Shown here: piece by piece, positions 33,052 through 40,613 of the stretch | How the letters are laid out: each line of letters begins with the position of its first letter | How positions within the stretch are numbered: the first letter of the stretch is position 1 | NCBI GenBank assembly: GCA_965229005.1 | Contig: CBDDIP010000002.1 | Coordinates: 3,100,001 to 3,164,000 of the forward strand | DNA length: 64,000 nt | Direction of reading: 5' to 3' | Source: CBDDIP01 sp965229005 | GTDB lineage: Bacteria; Actinomycetota; Acidimicrobiia; Acidimicrobiales; Ilumatobacteraceae | Made by a program: the position numbers and the translations under genes | The notes under the pieces: generated by a model | The model's database searches: none | The model's input: the letters and a program-made list of their open reading frames with translations, nothing else | Told to the model about the DNA's origin: nothing

Positions 33052-33522
33052 ATGATGCGCACGATCATCGGGTTCCACGCGGATGACGTCGGTGACTTCG
33101 TCGCCGAGCTCTCCTGCCTGCACGGGCAGCACGTGCGGCACACCCCACCGTTTCGCGAGCGCCCGTGGGTGACGACGTCAGCGGGCCGGGCCGCGGCGGT
33201 CGGCAGCGATCTCGACTGTCCCCTGTGCGATCGTGCGGAGCTACCCGACGGGCTGACCACGGTGCGCACCGCAGGACCGTTCGACGAGAAGTCCCTGCCC
33301 GAAGGACTTCGCCGTCCACATCGCGTCGCGGAATCGACCTGGGGCCTGCTGTGCGTGCTGCGAGGCAGCGTCCGTTTCACCATGGAGACCGTGCCACCGA
33401 TCGATGTGACGCTTCTCGCCGGAGACGTGCAAGCGATCCCCCCGGCGACCACGCACGCCGTGCGATTCGACGACGCGACGATCAGCATCGACTTCCTGAC
33501 GCGACCATCGCCGACGCGATGA
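33052..33522 (+). CDS. DUF3565-DUF1971 fusion (YeaR/TehB-like cupin)
   Basis: This 156-residue protein joins two small families. Residues 1-62 are DUF3565 (IIGFHADDVGDFVAELSC-LHGQHVRHTPP with DCPLCDRAELP), rich in His and Cys and possibly metal-binding. Residues 65-150 are DUF1971 (GPFDEKSLPEGL, STWGLLCVLRGSVRF, AIPPATTHAV, ISIDFLTRP), the cupin seen in YeaR and at the end of some tellurite-resistance TehB proteins. The start is ATG 33052 or 33055. It is 5 bp downstream of GrpB. A stress or metal role is plausible. Confidence 0.85.
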   Translation: MMRTIIGFHADDVGDFVAELSCLHGQHVRHTPPFRERPWVTTSAGRAAAVGSDLDCPLCDRAELPDGLTTVRTAGPFDEKSLPEGLRRPHRVAESTWGLLCVLRGSVRFTMETVPPIDVTLLAGDVQAIPPATTHAVRFDDATISIDFLTRPSPTR

Positions 33523-33559
33523 ACGGGCGAACGGGAACTCAGTGCTCTGGGAGCTGCGG

Positions 33560-33633
33560 TGGGCGTGACGGGGCTCGAACCCGGGACCTCCACCGTGTCA
33601 TGGTGGCACTCTAACCAACTGAGCTACACGCCC
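33560..33633 (-). tRNA. tRNA-Val (anticodon GAC)
   Basis: On the minus strand the 7-bp acceptor stem GGGCGTG/CACGCCC closes a full cloverleaf: D-arm GCTCAGTTGGTTAGA, anticodon arm CCACC-ATGACAC-GGTGG with GAC at positions 34-36, and T-loop TTCGAGC. The discriminator is A and the CCA end is not encoded. The outermost T-stem pair is a C/T mismatch. Confidence 0.96.
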
Positions 33634-33698
33634 GTAGCGGCTGCGAGGCTACCAGTCGGCGCCCCACGAGACACGTCGAAGTTCTTTTCGCATGAGCG

Positions 33699-34364
33699 TC
33701 AGCCGGCGGTGAGGACGTCGATCACCAGACGGGGCGGGCCTTGCAGGACGGTGACGGTGAAGGGACGGGCTTCGTCGACGCCGATGGCCCAGCGGGTGAC
33801 GCCTTCCCAGTCCTCCGTGAGCCGCATCTCCTCGATGTGCTCGACAGTCGTCGGGAAGATGTCCGTCGGGCCCGTGTAGCCGGCGCCCTCCATCGTCTGC
33901 ATCCACATGCCCATGCGCACCTCGATCGTGGCCTCCCCGGCGATGAACGCGGTCTCGTTGCTCTCCCCCAACGTCACCGGATCTTGGACGTACTCGACCC
34001 ACCAACCGGGGAAGGTGCCGTCGCCACCGAGCTCGATGACGACCCGGTCGAAGCACGGGTGCGCGCCGACGCGGATGTCGGCGCCGAGCAGCACGCTCAT
34101 CGCCAGCGGATCGGCGCTCTCCTTGCGCAACGTGTCGCCGGACGAGGCGCACCCTTCCACCGTCGTCGTGGTCGCCGGCGCGGTGGTCGTGGTCGACGTC
34201 GAGGGCGCCGTCGATGTCGTGGCTGGCGTGGTCGACGTCGTCGGTGCATCCGTGTTCGTCACCGTCGTCGACGAAGCCGGGGGCGTCGTCGATGAGGAGG
34301 CGTCGCTGCCGCACGCCGCGGTGAGCAAGGTGATCGCGATCCCCAACGACACGAGCCGTTCCAT
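33699..34364 (-). CDS. AMIN-like-domain lipoprotein
   Basis: This 221-residue exported protein starts MERLVSLGIAITLLTAACGS with a clear lipobox (LTAAC, Cys18). A low-complexity Ser/Thr/Pro linker of ~45 residues (TTSTTPATTSTAPSTSTTTT) follows, then a folded domain with CFDRVVIELGGDGTFPGWWV, typical of the AMIN-like domains of actinobacterial envelope proteins. It probably binds cell-wall polymer. An alternative ATG at 34376 adds four residues (MLQD). It is the last gene of the minus-strand run before tRNA-Val and follows the GT39 gene by 55 bp. Confidence 0.82.
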   Translation of the reverse strand: MERLVSLGIAITLLTAACGSDASSSTTPPASSTTVTNTDAPTTSTTPATTSTAPSTSTTTTAPATTTTVEGCASSGDTLRKESADPLAMSVLLGADIRVGAHPCFDRVVIELGGDGTFPGWWVEYVQDPVTLGESNETAFIAGEATIEVRMGMWMQTMEGAGYTGPTDIFPTTVEHIEEMRLTEDWEGVTRWAIGVDEARPFTVTVLQGPPRLVIDVLTAG

Positions 34365-34419
34365 GTCTTGCAGCATGTGCTCCGCGTCGCAGAACCACCA
34401 GGGCCGAACGGCCCGACGA

Positions 34420-35994
34420 TCAGTCGATGCGTTCCAACATCGCCACGGTGTCGGCGTTGCCGGCGACGCGGTAGCGGCGGTTGATGAGCTGCTCCAGCTG
34501 CCCGCTCGGATCGCACACGGCGAATCGCTGGTAGCGCGCGACGAACCTCGGCGCGTCGTCCGAGGCGAACAGATCGCGCAGTGCCTGCTGGGCGCCACGA
34601 GCTTTCACCACGTTGTCGCTCCACAGGTACGGGTAGGGCGGATCGGTGTGCGCCATCGCATAGACGGCGGCGCTGGCGCACAGCACGTAGAGCTGATCGC
34701 CAGGTTGGCGATGGGTGTCGAACCAGGCAACGACCGCCTCGTTGCGCTCGCCGCGGACGTCGTCGCTCGAGACCATGAAGATGTCCGCGTCGTCGGTGGT
34801 GATGACGCGCATCGTGGAGATCGCGGCCGGCACGAGCAGCGCGAACGCAACCACGAACGTCAGCCTCGGACGGGGCAGGCGAGCCAGGACCACGGCGCCG
34901 AGTGCCGCCATCGAGGGGGTCAACGTGACCCAGTAGTGCCGGTAGAACTGCCCACCCATCGCGAACGCGAGCACGGCGGTCACGAGCCAAGCGGACGCGC
35001 ACACGACGGCCGGCGACGGAGCGCCCGGACGTCGTCGGAAGCGCGCCATCCGGCGAACTGCGGCAACCGCACCGAGAACGGAGCCGACCGCGATGACGAT
35101 CAACAGCGGGACGACCATCGGGCGGGCGATGTTCGCCGTGACGCGGTACCGATCCCAGTTCGGCCCTTCGAGCGCGCTGCGGCCTTCCAGCCGATAGCCG
35201 CCGAAGCTGTACCACCAGCGTGAGAAGCCCACGGTGACCGCGCCGTGCAGCGCGCACAGGCCAAGGACGGCGAGCGCACCACCGGCCAGGCCACCGAGCG
35301 CTGCGAACGTCGCCGCGATCGACCGCCAGCGAGCGATCGCCGCCACCACGAGCAGCGCGCCGAGGGCGACGAGGCCTTCGAAACCGGACTGCTTGACGGA
35401 GATGGCTGCTCCGCCCAACAGGCCGCTGACAACGAACAGCCACGACCAGCGCCCTGTCCGCATCGCCCTGCAGCCGACGGCCAGGCCGGCGCAGGCAATC
35501 GCCCCGCTGAGGAGCTCGCCGTTGGCGACATGACCCTCGAGTGCAGGGCTCGACGACGTGACGGCCACGATCAGCGCGGCGGCGATTCCGGCCGTACGCC
35601 CGGCGAGCGAGGTCACGGCCGACGCGACGGACACGACCATCAGGATCCCGAACAGGATCGCCAGCACACGGATGGACGCGGTGCTGTTGCCGGTCAGCCA
35701 GTCCCACATGCGGTAGATGACCAGCAAACCCTGCGGCCGGTCGATCCACACGTCGCGGTACAGCGTTCCGCCGTGGCTCCACACCCTGGCCACCGCGACG
35801 TAGCCGCCCTCGTCGCCCGTGAGGGGCGTCGACACCATGCGCATGCGGGCCAGCACGGAGATGACCACCGCCAGCAGCACGCCGCGCCACGCGATGCCGT
35901 CGTCGCCGACGACCGAACCAGGGCGCGACACGTCTCGGACGTCGTCGTCGTCCGGGAACGGATCGAGGAGGGAACCTGCATGCTCCGCCAGCAT
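34420..35994 (-). CDS. GT39/PMT-like membrane glycosyltransferase family protein
   Basis: This 524-residue protein has about 10-12 transmembrane segments. The first exposed loop shows STPLTGDEGGYVAVARVWSH, where the acidic DE pair matches the catalytic site of GT-C glycosyltransferases (GT39 family), and RDVWIDRPQGLLVIYRMWDW follows. Such enzymes transfer a sugar from a polyprenyl-phosphate donor to an acceptor outside the membrane. The last ~110 residues form a soluble domain. The ATG at 35994 precedes an acidic cytoplasmic tail of ~35 residues. It is 63 bp downstream of hemW. Confidence 0.8.
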   Translation of the reverse strand: MLAEHAGSLLDPFPDDDDVRDVSRPGSVVGDDGIAWRGVLLAVVISVLARMRMVSTPLTGDEGGYVAVARVWSHGGTLYRDVWIDRPQGLLVIYRMWDWLTGNSTASIRVLAILFGILMVVSVASAVTSLAGRTAGIAAALIVAVTSSSPALEGHVANGELLSGAIACAGLAVGCRAMRTGRWSWLFVVSGLLGGAAISVKQSGFEGLVALGALLVVAAIARWRSIAATFAALGGLAGGALAVLGLCALHGAVTVGFSRWWYSFGGYRLEGRSALEGPNWDRYRVTANIARPMVVPLLIVIAVGSVLGAVAAVRRMARFRRRPGAPSPAVVCASAWLVTAVLAFAMGGQFYRHYWVTLTPSMAALGAVVLARLPRPRLTFVVAFALLVPAAISTMRVITTDDADIFMVSSDDVRGERNEAVVAWFDTHRQPGDQLYVLCASAAVYAMAHTDPPYPYLWSDNVVKARGAQQALRDLFASDDAPRFVARYQRFAVCDPSGQLEQLINRRYRVAGNADTVAMLERID

Positions 35995-36057
35995 GAGGCG
36001 AACCTAGTGACGCTCGCCGGGGAAGGGGCCGCGGCCAATGTGAACAACCCGCGCGGG

Positions 36058-37119
36058 TCAGCGCAGGCGCATCGACACCTCGTTGGCCATCAGCCGACCC
36101 GCGCGGGTGAGCCGCACGCGACCGTCGGACTGGGTGACCAGACCCTCGAGATCGGCAGTGTCGATGTCCGCGACGGCGACGCCATCGCGCATCCGCAGCG
36201 CCAGCTGCAGACCCTCGACGCGGCGCGTGTCGTCGTCGAGCGACTCCCCCGCTGCCTCGGTCGACTCGCCTGCCTCGACGAGCGCGATGTAGCGCTCCGG
36301 CGTGCGCACGTTCCACCACCGCCGGCCGCTGCGATGCGAGTGCGCCGCGCAACCGAAGCCCGTGTAATCGCCCTGCTGCCAGTACAGGACGTTGTGCCGG
36401 CACTCGTGGCCAGGCTCGGCCCAGTTGCTGACCTCGTAGTTCGTCAGCCCGGCAGCGACGAGTGCGTCGTCCGCAGCCTCGTACTTGTCGGCCAGGTCGT
36501 CGTCGTCGGGATGGCGGTTCGGGTCGGCTGCCAGCGGCGTGCCGGCCTCGATGGTCAGCGCGTAGGCGGAAACGTGCGGGGGACCGAGCTCGATCACCCC
36601 TGCCAACGTTGCTCGCCAGTCACCGAGCGACTCACCGTGGCCGCCGTAGATCACGTCGAGGTTGAACGACCGCAGGCCGGCTTCGCCGACCGCGTCGACG
36701 GCGCGGCGAACGTTGTCGGGCACGTGCGTGCGGCCCAGTGAACGCAGCACGTGGGGCACCATCGACTGCACGCCGATGCTCACCCGGTCGACGCCGGCGT
36801 CCGCGTACGTTCGCAACAGATCGACGGTCACGTCGTCCGGGTTGCACTCCACCGTCACCTCGGCACCGACCACCGTGGGGATCGCCTGCAGCACGCGGGC
36901 CAGCCCGTCACCCGGCACGCGCGTGGGCGTGCCGCCGCCGACGAAGACGCTCGTCACCGGCGCCAGCTCGGCGCGCGCGATGTCGGTGCGCAGCGCGTCG
37001 AGGTACGCGTCGATGAGGTGGTCGCGGTCGGTCCACGTGGCGAACGCGCAGTAGTCGCAGCGGGAGGCGCAGAACGGGACGTGCACGTACACGCCGAACG
37101 GCTGCAGGGTTGCGCTCAC
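36058..37119 (-). CDS. hemW: Radical-SAM protein HemW (CPO III-like heme chaperone)
   Basis: This 353-residue radical-SAM protein has the cluster motif PFCASRCDYCAFAT (CxxxCxxC, residues 16-23), the SAM-binding VFVGGGTPTRVP and the family YEVSNWAEPGHECRHNVLYW. Members named HemN/HemW are now seen as heme chaperones rather than coproporphyrinogen dehydrogenases; the extra Cys (CxxxCxxCxxC) needed for HemN is replaced here (CDYCAFA). The GTG at 37119 is the only start that keeps the cluster motif close to the N-terminus. It follows the BldD-like gene by 11 bp. Confidence 0.92.
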   Translation of the reverse strand: MSATLQPFGVYVHVPFCASRCDYCAFATWTDRDHLIDAYLDALRTDIARAELAPVTSVFVGGGTPTRVPGDGLARVLQAIPTVVGAEVTVECNPDDVTVDLLRTYADAGVDRVSIGVQSMVPHVLRSLGRTHVPDNVRRAVDAVGEAGLRSFNLDVIYGGHGESLGDWRATLAGVIELGPPHVSAYALTIEAGTPLAADPNRHPDDDDLADKYEAADDALVAAGLTNYEVSNWAEPGHECRHNVLYWQQGDYTGFGCAAHSHRSGRRWWNVRTPERYIALVEAGESTEAAGESLDDDTRRVEGLQLALRMRDGVAVADIDTADLEGLVTQSDGRVRLTRAGRLMANEVSMRLR

Positions 37120-37130
37120 GCGCAGGAACG

Positions 37131-37637
37131 CTACGGGCGGTAGAGGAGGTCGAGCGCGTCGAGGCGCTGGCCGACCTGATCGACCGGGACGTCGAGCATC
37201 GCCGCGATGGCCCGGGTGTCGTCACCGCGGACGGTGATGACCTTGCCGTTGAAGTCCTGGCGTTGCACCTGGATCATCTTCAGGAAGCGGGTGAGCATCT
37301 CGAACGGGTGGCCCGTGAGCTGGCCGAGCTTGATGAGGTCGACGGCCAGCTTCTTGCTGGCGGCGTCGCCCTCCGACGGAACGGTGATGTCCTCGCGAGG
37401 CAGCAGCTGATCCACCGGAACGCTGTAGAACTTGGCCAGACGCTCGAGACGCGGCACGGAGATGGCCCGCTCGCCACGCTCGTACGCACCGAGCACGGAC
37501 GCCTTGAACTCCTCGGTGGACGCGGCTTCGACCTCTTGCAGGGACAGGCGCTTCTGGCGGCGGATCACGCGCAGGCGATCGCCCACCTTGCGGCTGTACG
37601 GCGATGAGGTGACGTCATCGTCATCGAACTCTCGCAT
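37131..37637 (-). CDS. BldD-like helix-turn-helix regulator
   Basis: This 168-residue protein matches Streptomyces BldD in length and layout. An XRE-type HTH lies in residues 17-75 (VGDRLRVIRRQKRLSLQEVE, then VLGAYERGERAISVPRLERL and FYSVPVDQLLP). The C-terminal domain has VITVRGDDTRAIAAML; BldD binds cyclic-di-GMP through an RxD-x8-RxxD motif, and only the RGD part is clear here, so ligand binding is uncertain. In Streptomyces BldD represses development; in an acidimicrobial cell the role is unknown. A palindrome overlapping its likely -10 box suggests autoregulation. Confidence 0.85.
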   Translation of the reverse strand: MREFDDDDVTSSPYSRKVGDRLRVIRRQKRLSLQEVEAASTEEFKASVLGAYERGERAISVPRLERLAKFYSVPVDQLLPREDITVPSEGDAASKKLAVDLIKLGQLTGHPFEMLTRFLKMIQVQRQDFNGKVITVRGDDTRAIAAMLDVPVDQVGQRLDALDLLYRP

Positions 37638-37707
37638 GCCCGCTCTCCCTGTCCGCTTTCGCCGCTTGCCCGCTTGGCTGCCCCGTCCCGGTCAACGACG
37701 CAGGAAC

Positions 37708-37742
37708 GTGGCAATTCTGCCACACGATGCGCGGAAAAACAA
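37708..37742 (-). promoter_or_regulatory. Promoter/operator of the BldD-like gene
   Basis: GTGGCA-ATTC-TGCCAC (37708-37723) is a perfect 6-bp inverted repeat. On the minus strand TTGTTT (37742-37737), a 17-bp spacer and CAGAAT (37719-37714) form a promoter whose -10 box lies inside the repeat. The mRNA leader of ~70 bases is purine-rich and ends AGGGAGAG before the ATG. Confidence 0.5.
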
Positions 37743-37760
37743 CGCTGCGTGACGAAGCCG

Positions 37761-38438
37761 CTACGCAGTCGCCTGCCCGAGGAGCACCGCTGCGGCGATC
37801 GCCGCCGTCTCGACGCGCAACACGGTCGACCCGAGCGACACCTGTGGCACACCCAGCGCCAGCTCAGCCGGGCTGAACCCACCCTCCGGACCGACGATCA
37901 CACAGCTCGGCGGCCGAGCGGCGAGCGGCGAACCGGCCGGTTCGGCGAGCACCACACCCGCCTGGGTGGCGACTCCGGTGAAGGCAGTGACGCCCACGAT
38001 CGACGGCAACCACGTGCGGCGCGACTGCATCGCCGCCTCGCGCGCCACCCTGCGCAGTCGCTCCAGTTGACGCTGCGCTCGCGGCCCGTCCCAGCGAACG
38101 ACGCTCCGTTCGCACTCGATCAGCGTGATCGTGGCGACTCCGAGCTCGGTGAGCTTCTGGACCATCCACTCGCATCGGTCGCCCTTCGGGATCGACGCAG
38201 CGATGTGCACCGCCGGCGGCGACGGGACCGGCTCGTCGGCCGGTACGACGTCGACCAGGTCACCGCGTTCGAGGCGGGCGGTCCCCCATCGGCCGGCGCC
38301 GTCGCTGACCGAGACGACATCGTTGGCGCCGATGCGCAGGACGCGCCCGAGGTGGTGTGCGTCGTCGGAGTGAAGCTCCGGCGCGTCGAGCGATGCGACG
38401 AAGACGTGCGCCGCGCTGGACCGCAGCGCCGGGTTCAC
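37761..38438 (-). CDS. rsmE: 16S rRNA m3U1498 methyltransferase RsmE
   Basis: This 225-residue SPOUT methyltransferase shows the family C-terminal knot: VIVGPEGGFSPAELAL near residue 177 and SLGSTVLRVETAAIAA near 202, with KLTELGVATITLIECERSVV in the middle. It methylates U1498 of 16S rRNA in the 30S subunit. The GTG at 38438 overlaps the dnaJ stop by 4 bp, so it is translated with dnaJ, the usual actinobacterial arrangement. Confidence 0.93.
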   Translation of the reverse strand: MNPALRSSAAHVFVASLDAPELHSDDAHHLGRVLRIGANDVVSVSDGAGRWGTARLERGDLVDVVPADEPVPSPPAVHIAASIPKGDRCEWMVQKLTELGVATITLIECERSVVRWDGPRAQRQLERLRRVAREAAMQSRRTWLPSIVGVTAFTGVATQAGVVLAEPAGSPLAARPPSCVIVGPEGGFSPAELALGVPQVSLGSTVLRVETAAIAAAVLLGQATA

Positions 38439-39568
38439 GTGAACGCGGACTTGATGCGCGAGAACAAGCCGCCGTGCTCGCCGGTGCCGACGGCCTCGTT
38501 GCGCGACTCGGCCAGCTTGGTCAGCAGCTCGGTCTCGAACTCGGTGAGCTTGGTCGGTACGCGCACGTCGACGCTGACGCGCAGGTCACCACGCCCACGG
38601 CCCTGCAGACGATGCACGCCACGGTTGCGGAACACGAACTCGCGACCGGGTTGCGTTCCGGCAGGCACCGTGATCTCCTCGTCGCCGTCGAGCGTGGTGA
38701 GCACCACCTTGGTGCCGAGCGCAGCTTGGGCGATGGAGACCGGGATGGTGGCGAACAGGTCGTCGCCGCGACGGGTGAACAGGTCGTGCTCGGCAACGCG
38801 GATGTGCACGTACAGGTCGCCGGCGCCACCGCCGCGCGGCCCGACCGCGCCCCGACCCGTGAGCCGCAACGTGGACCCGGTGTCGACACCGGCGGGCACG
38901 TCGACCTGGTACGTCTTCTCGGTGATCCGACGGCCCTCGCCGCTGCACGACGGGCAGGGCGTGGCGATGATCTGCCCGAGGCCGCCGCAACGCGGGCATG
39001 CCGACGAGGTGACCATCTGACCGAGCAGGCTCTGGCGAACGCGCTGCACCTGGCCGCGTCCGTTGCACTCCGAGCAGGTGACCGGCTGCGTGCCGGCCCC
39101 GGCACCCGAACCGCCGCAGTCGTCGCAACGCTCGGCGGTGCGAACGCTGACACCGACGGTGGCACCGAAGACGGCCTGTTCGAAGCTGACGTCGGCGACC
39201 ACCTCGAGATCCTGACCGCGCGGCGGGCCGACCGGACCGCCGCCACCACGCGCACCGAACGGACTGCTGCCACCGAAGAACGCATCGAACAGATCGCCGA
39301 GGCCACCACTGCCGCCGTTGAAGAAGTCGCCGTTGCCGTTGCCCGCCCCGCCGACGCCCTGCTCGCCGAAGCGGTCGTATCGCTGGCGAGCTTCGGCGTC
39401 GCTGAGCACCTCGTAGGCGCGAGCGACCTCCTTGAACTTCTCCTCAGCAGCGGCGTCGCCGGGGTTGGCGTCCGGGTGCAGCTCGCGTGCGCGCTGCCGA
39501 TAGGCCTTCTTGATCTCGTCGGGCGTCGACGTGCGGCTGACGCCGAGCAGTTCGTAGAAGTCAGCCAT
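38435..39568 (-). CDS. dnaJ: Chaperone DnaJ
   Basis: The 377-residue Hsp40 has a J domain (residues 1-68; HPDANPGD includes the HPD motif that stimulates DnaK), a Gly/Phe-rich linker (near 72-110) and four zinc-finger repeats (CDDCGGSG, CSECNGRG, CPRCGGLG, CPSCSGEG; residues 145-210). The substrate-binding C-terminal domain is complete. The ATG at 39568 gives the canonical MADFYELLGV start; a longer frame to 39601 is unlikely. It lies 4 bp downstream of hrcA. This DnaJ is paired with HrcA; dnaK and grpE are not in the window. Confidence 0.96.
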   Translation of the reverse strand: MADFYELLGVSRTSTPDEIKKAYRQRARELHPDANPGDAAAEEKFKEVARAYEVLSDAEARQRYDRFGEQGVGGAGNGNGDFFNGGSGGLGDLFDAFFGGSSPFGARGGGGPVGPPRGQDLEVVADVSFEQAVFGATVGVSVRTAERCDDCGGSGAGAGTQPVTCSECNGRGQVQRVRQSLLGQMVTSSACPRCGGLGQIIATPCPSCSGEGRRITEKTYQVDVPAGVDTGSTLRLTGRGAVGPRGGGAGDLYVHIRVAEHDLFTRRGDDLFATIPVSIAQAALGTKVVLTTLDGDEEITVPAGTQPGREFVFRNRGVHRLQGRGRGDLRVSVDVRVPTKLTEFETELLTKLAESRNEAVGTGEHGGLFSRIKSAFT

Positions 39569-39572
39569 CAGC

Positions 39573-40586
39573 TCATCCTGCGCTTTCCATGCCACCGTCA
39601 CCCAACCGCCGACCCAGCCGATCGCTGACCGCCTCCACCGTGGCCAGTGCCTGCGGGTAGTTCATCCGCGTCGGGCCGAGCACACCGATGGTGCCGACCT
39701 GCTCGCCTTCGACCATCACCGGGGCGACGACCACCGAGCACACCGACAGCGGCTCGACACCGTGCTCGGCGCCAATGGCCACCGACAGGCCACGATCGAT
39801 CACGTCGCGCACGAGCGAGACGACGACGTACTGCTGCTCGAGCGTGCGCAGGACGTTGCGCACCGTCTCCACTGCATCGAAGGCACGTGCCATCGACGAC
39901 GCCCCGCCGACGAACACCGGCAGGTCGGCCCGGCCTCGGCACAACGCATCGACGGCTTGGCGGGTGAGACCGTCGACGGCGGCGTCGCCGGTGGAGATGA
40001 TCTCCCCGGGTTGGTCGAGCGCTCGGCCGATGAGCACGGAGGCGAGGTGCGCGGAGACGGCAGCAAGGCGAACGTCGCTGGTGTCGAGCGGCAGCTCGAT
40101 GGTCTCGCTGTCGATCGACCCGTTGGAGAGCACCGCGACGACGGTGGCCAGGTGCGCCGAGAGTCCGACCACCTGGATCGATCGGACCACGGCACGATCG
40201 ACGCGCGGACCAACGACGACCGCCGCGTGCTGCGTGACCGCGGCGAGCAGGTTGGTGGTCTGGTGGAGCAGCTCTTCGAGTCGCCCGTGGGCGCTCTCGA
40301 AGAACTGCCCGACGCGCTGCGATGCGTCGTGGTCGAGCAGTCCGGGGCTGGTGATGTGGTCGACGAAGAATCGGTAGCCCTTGTCGGTCGGCACCCGCCC
40401 CGCCGAGGTGTGCGGCTGGGCCAGGTAGCCCTCCTGCTCCAGCACCGCCATCTCGTTGCGCACCGTGGCCGAGCTGACCTGGACGCCGGGCGCGGCGGCG
40501 ATGTGGGTGGAGCCGACGGGTTGAGCCGTGGCGATGTACTCCTGCACGATGGCCCGCAGGATGGCCGTCTTGCGTTCGTCCAGCAT
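39573..40586 (-). CDS. hrcA: Heat-shock repressor HrcA
   Basis: This 337-residue repressor has an N-terminal winged helix (VGSTHIAAAPGVQVSSATVR, then NEMAVLEQEGYLAQPHTSAG and RVPTDKGYRFFVD), the central GAF-like domain and a C-terminal VLGPTRMNYPQALATVEAVS. HrcA represses groE/dnaK operons through CIRCE; misfolding under heat releases it, and GroEL refolds it. The ATG at 40586 matches the family start. A degenerate CIRCE-like inverted repeat lies directly before it, which would fit autoregulation. Confidence 0.95.
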   Translation of the reverse strand: MLDERKTAILRAIVQEYIATAQPVGSTHIAAAPGVQVSSATVRNEMAVLEQEGYLAQPHTSAGRVPTDKGYRFFVDHITSPGLLDHDASQRVGQFFESAHGRLEELLHQTTNLLAAVTQHAAVVVGPRVDRAVVRSIQVVGLSAHLATVVAVLSNGSIDSETIELPLDTSDVRLAAVSAHLASVLIGRALDQPGEIISTGDAAVDGLTRQAVDALCRGRADLPVFVGGASSMARAFDAVETVRNVLRTLEQQYVVVSLVRDVIDRGLSVAIGAEHGVEPLSVCSVVVAPVMVEGEQVGTIGVLGPTRMNYPQALATVEAVSDRLGRRLGDGGMESAG

Positions 40587-40613
40587 CTGGCAGTCCAGGC
40601 TATCGAGTGCTGG
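40587..40613 (-). promoter_or_regulatory. CIRCE-like inverted repeat before hrcA
   Basis: CTGGCAGTC-N9-GAGTGCTGG keeps the CIRCE spacing exactly (consensus TTAGCACTC-N9-GAGTGCTAA) and matches at 13 of 18 positions. On the minus strand TAGCCT (40602-40597) inside the spacer can serve as the hrcA -10 box. The site overlaps the 3' end of the photolyase gene. Confidence 0.5.

Noticed and set aside
36047..36110. Two copies of the palindrome ACCCGCGCGGGT near the hemW 3' end
   Set aside because: One lies inside the hemW coding region and both are explained by GC-rich codons; no partner motif or promoter is seen.
37131..37637. Calling a cyclic-di-GMP binding site in the BldD-like protein
   Set aside because: Only the RGD half of the RxD-x8-RxxD signature is clear; the second half cannot be placed with confidence.
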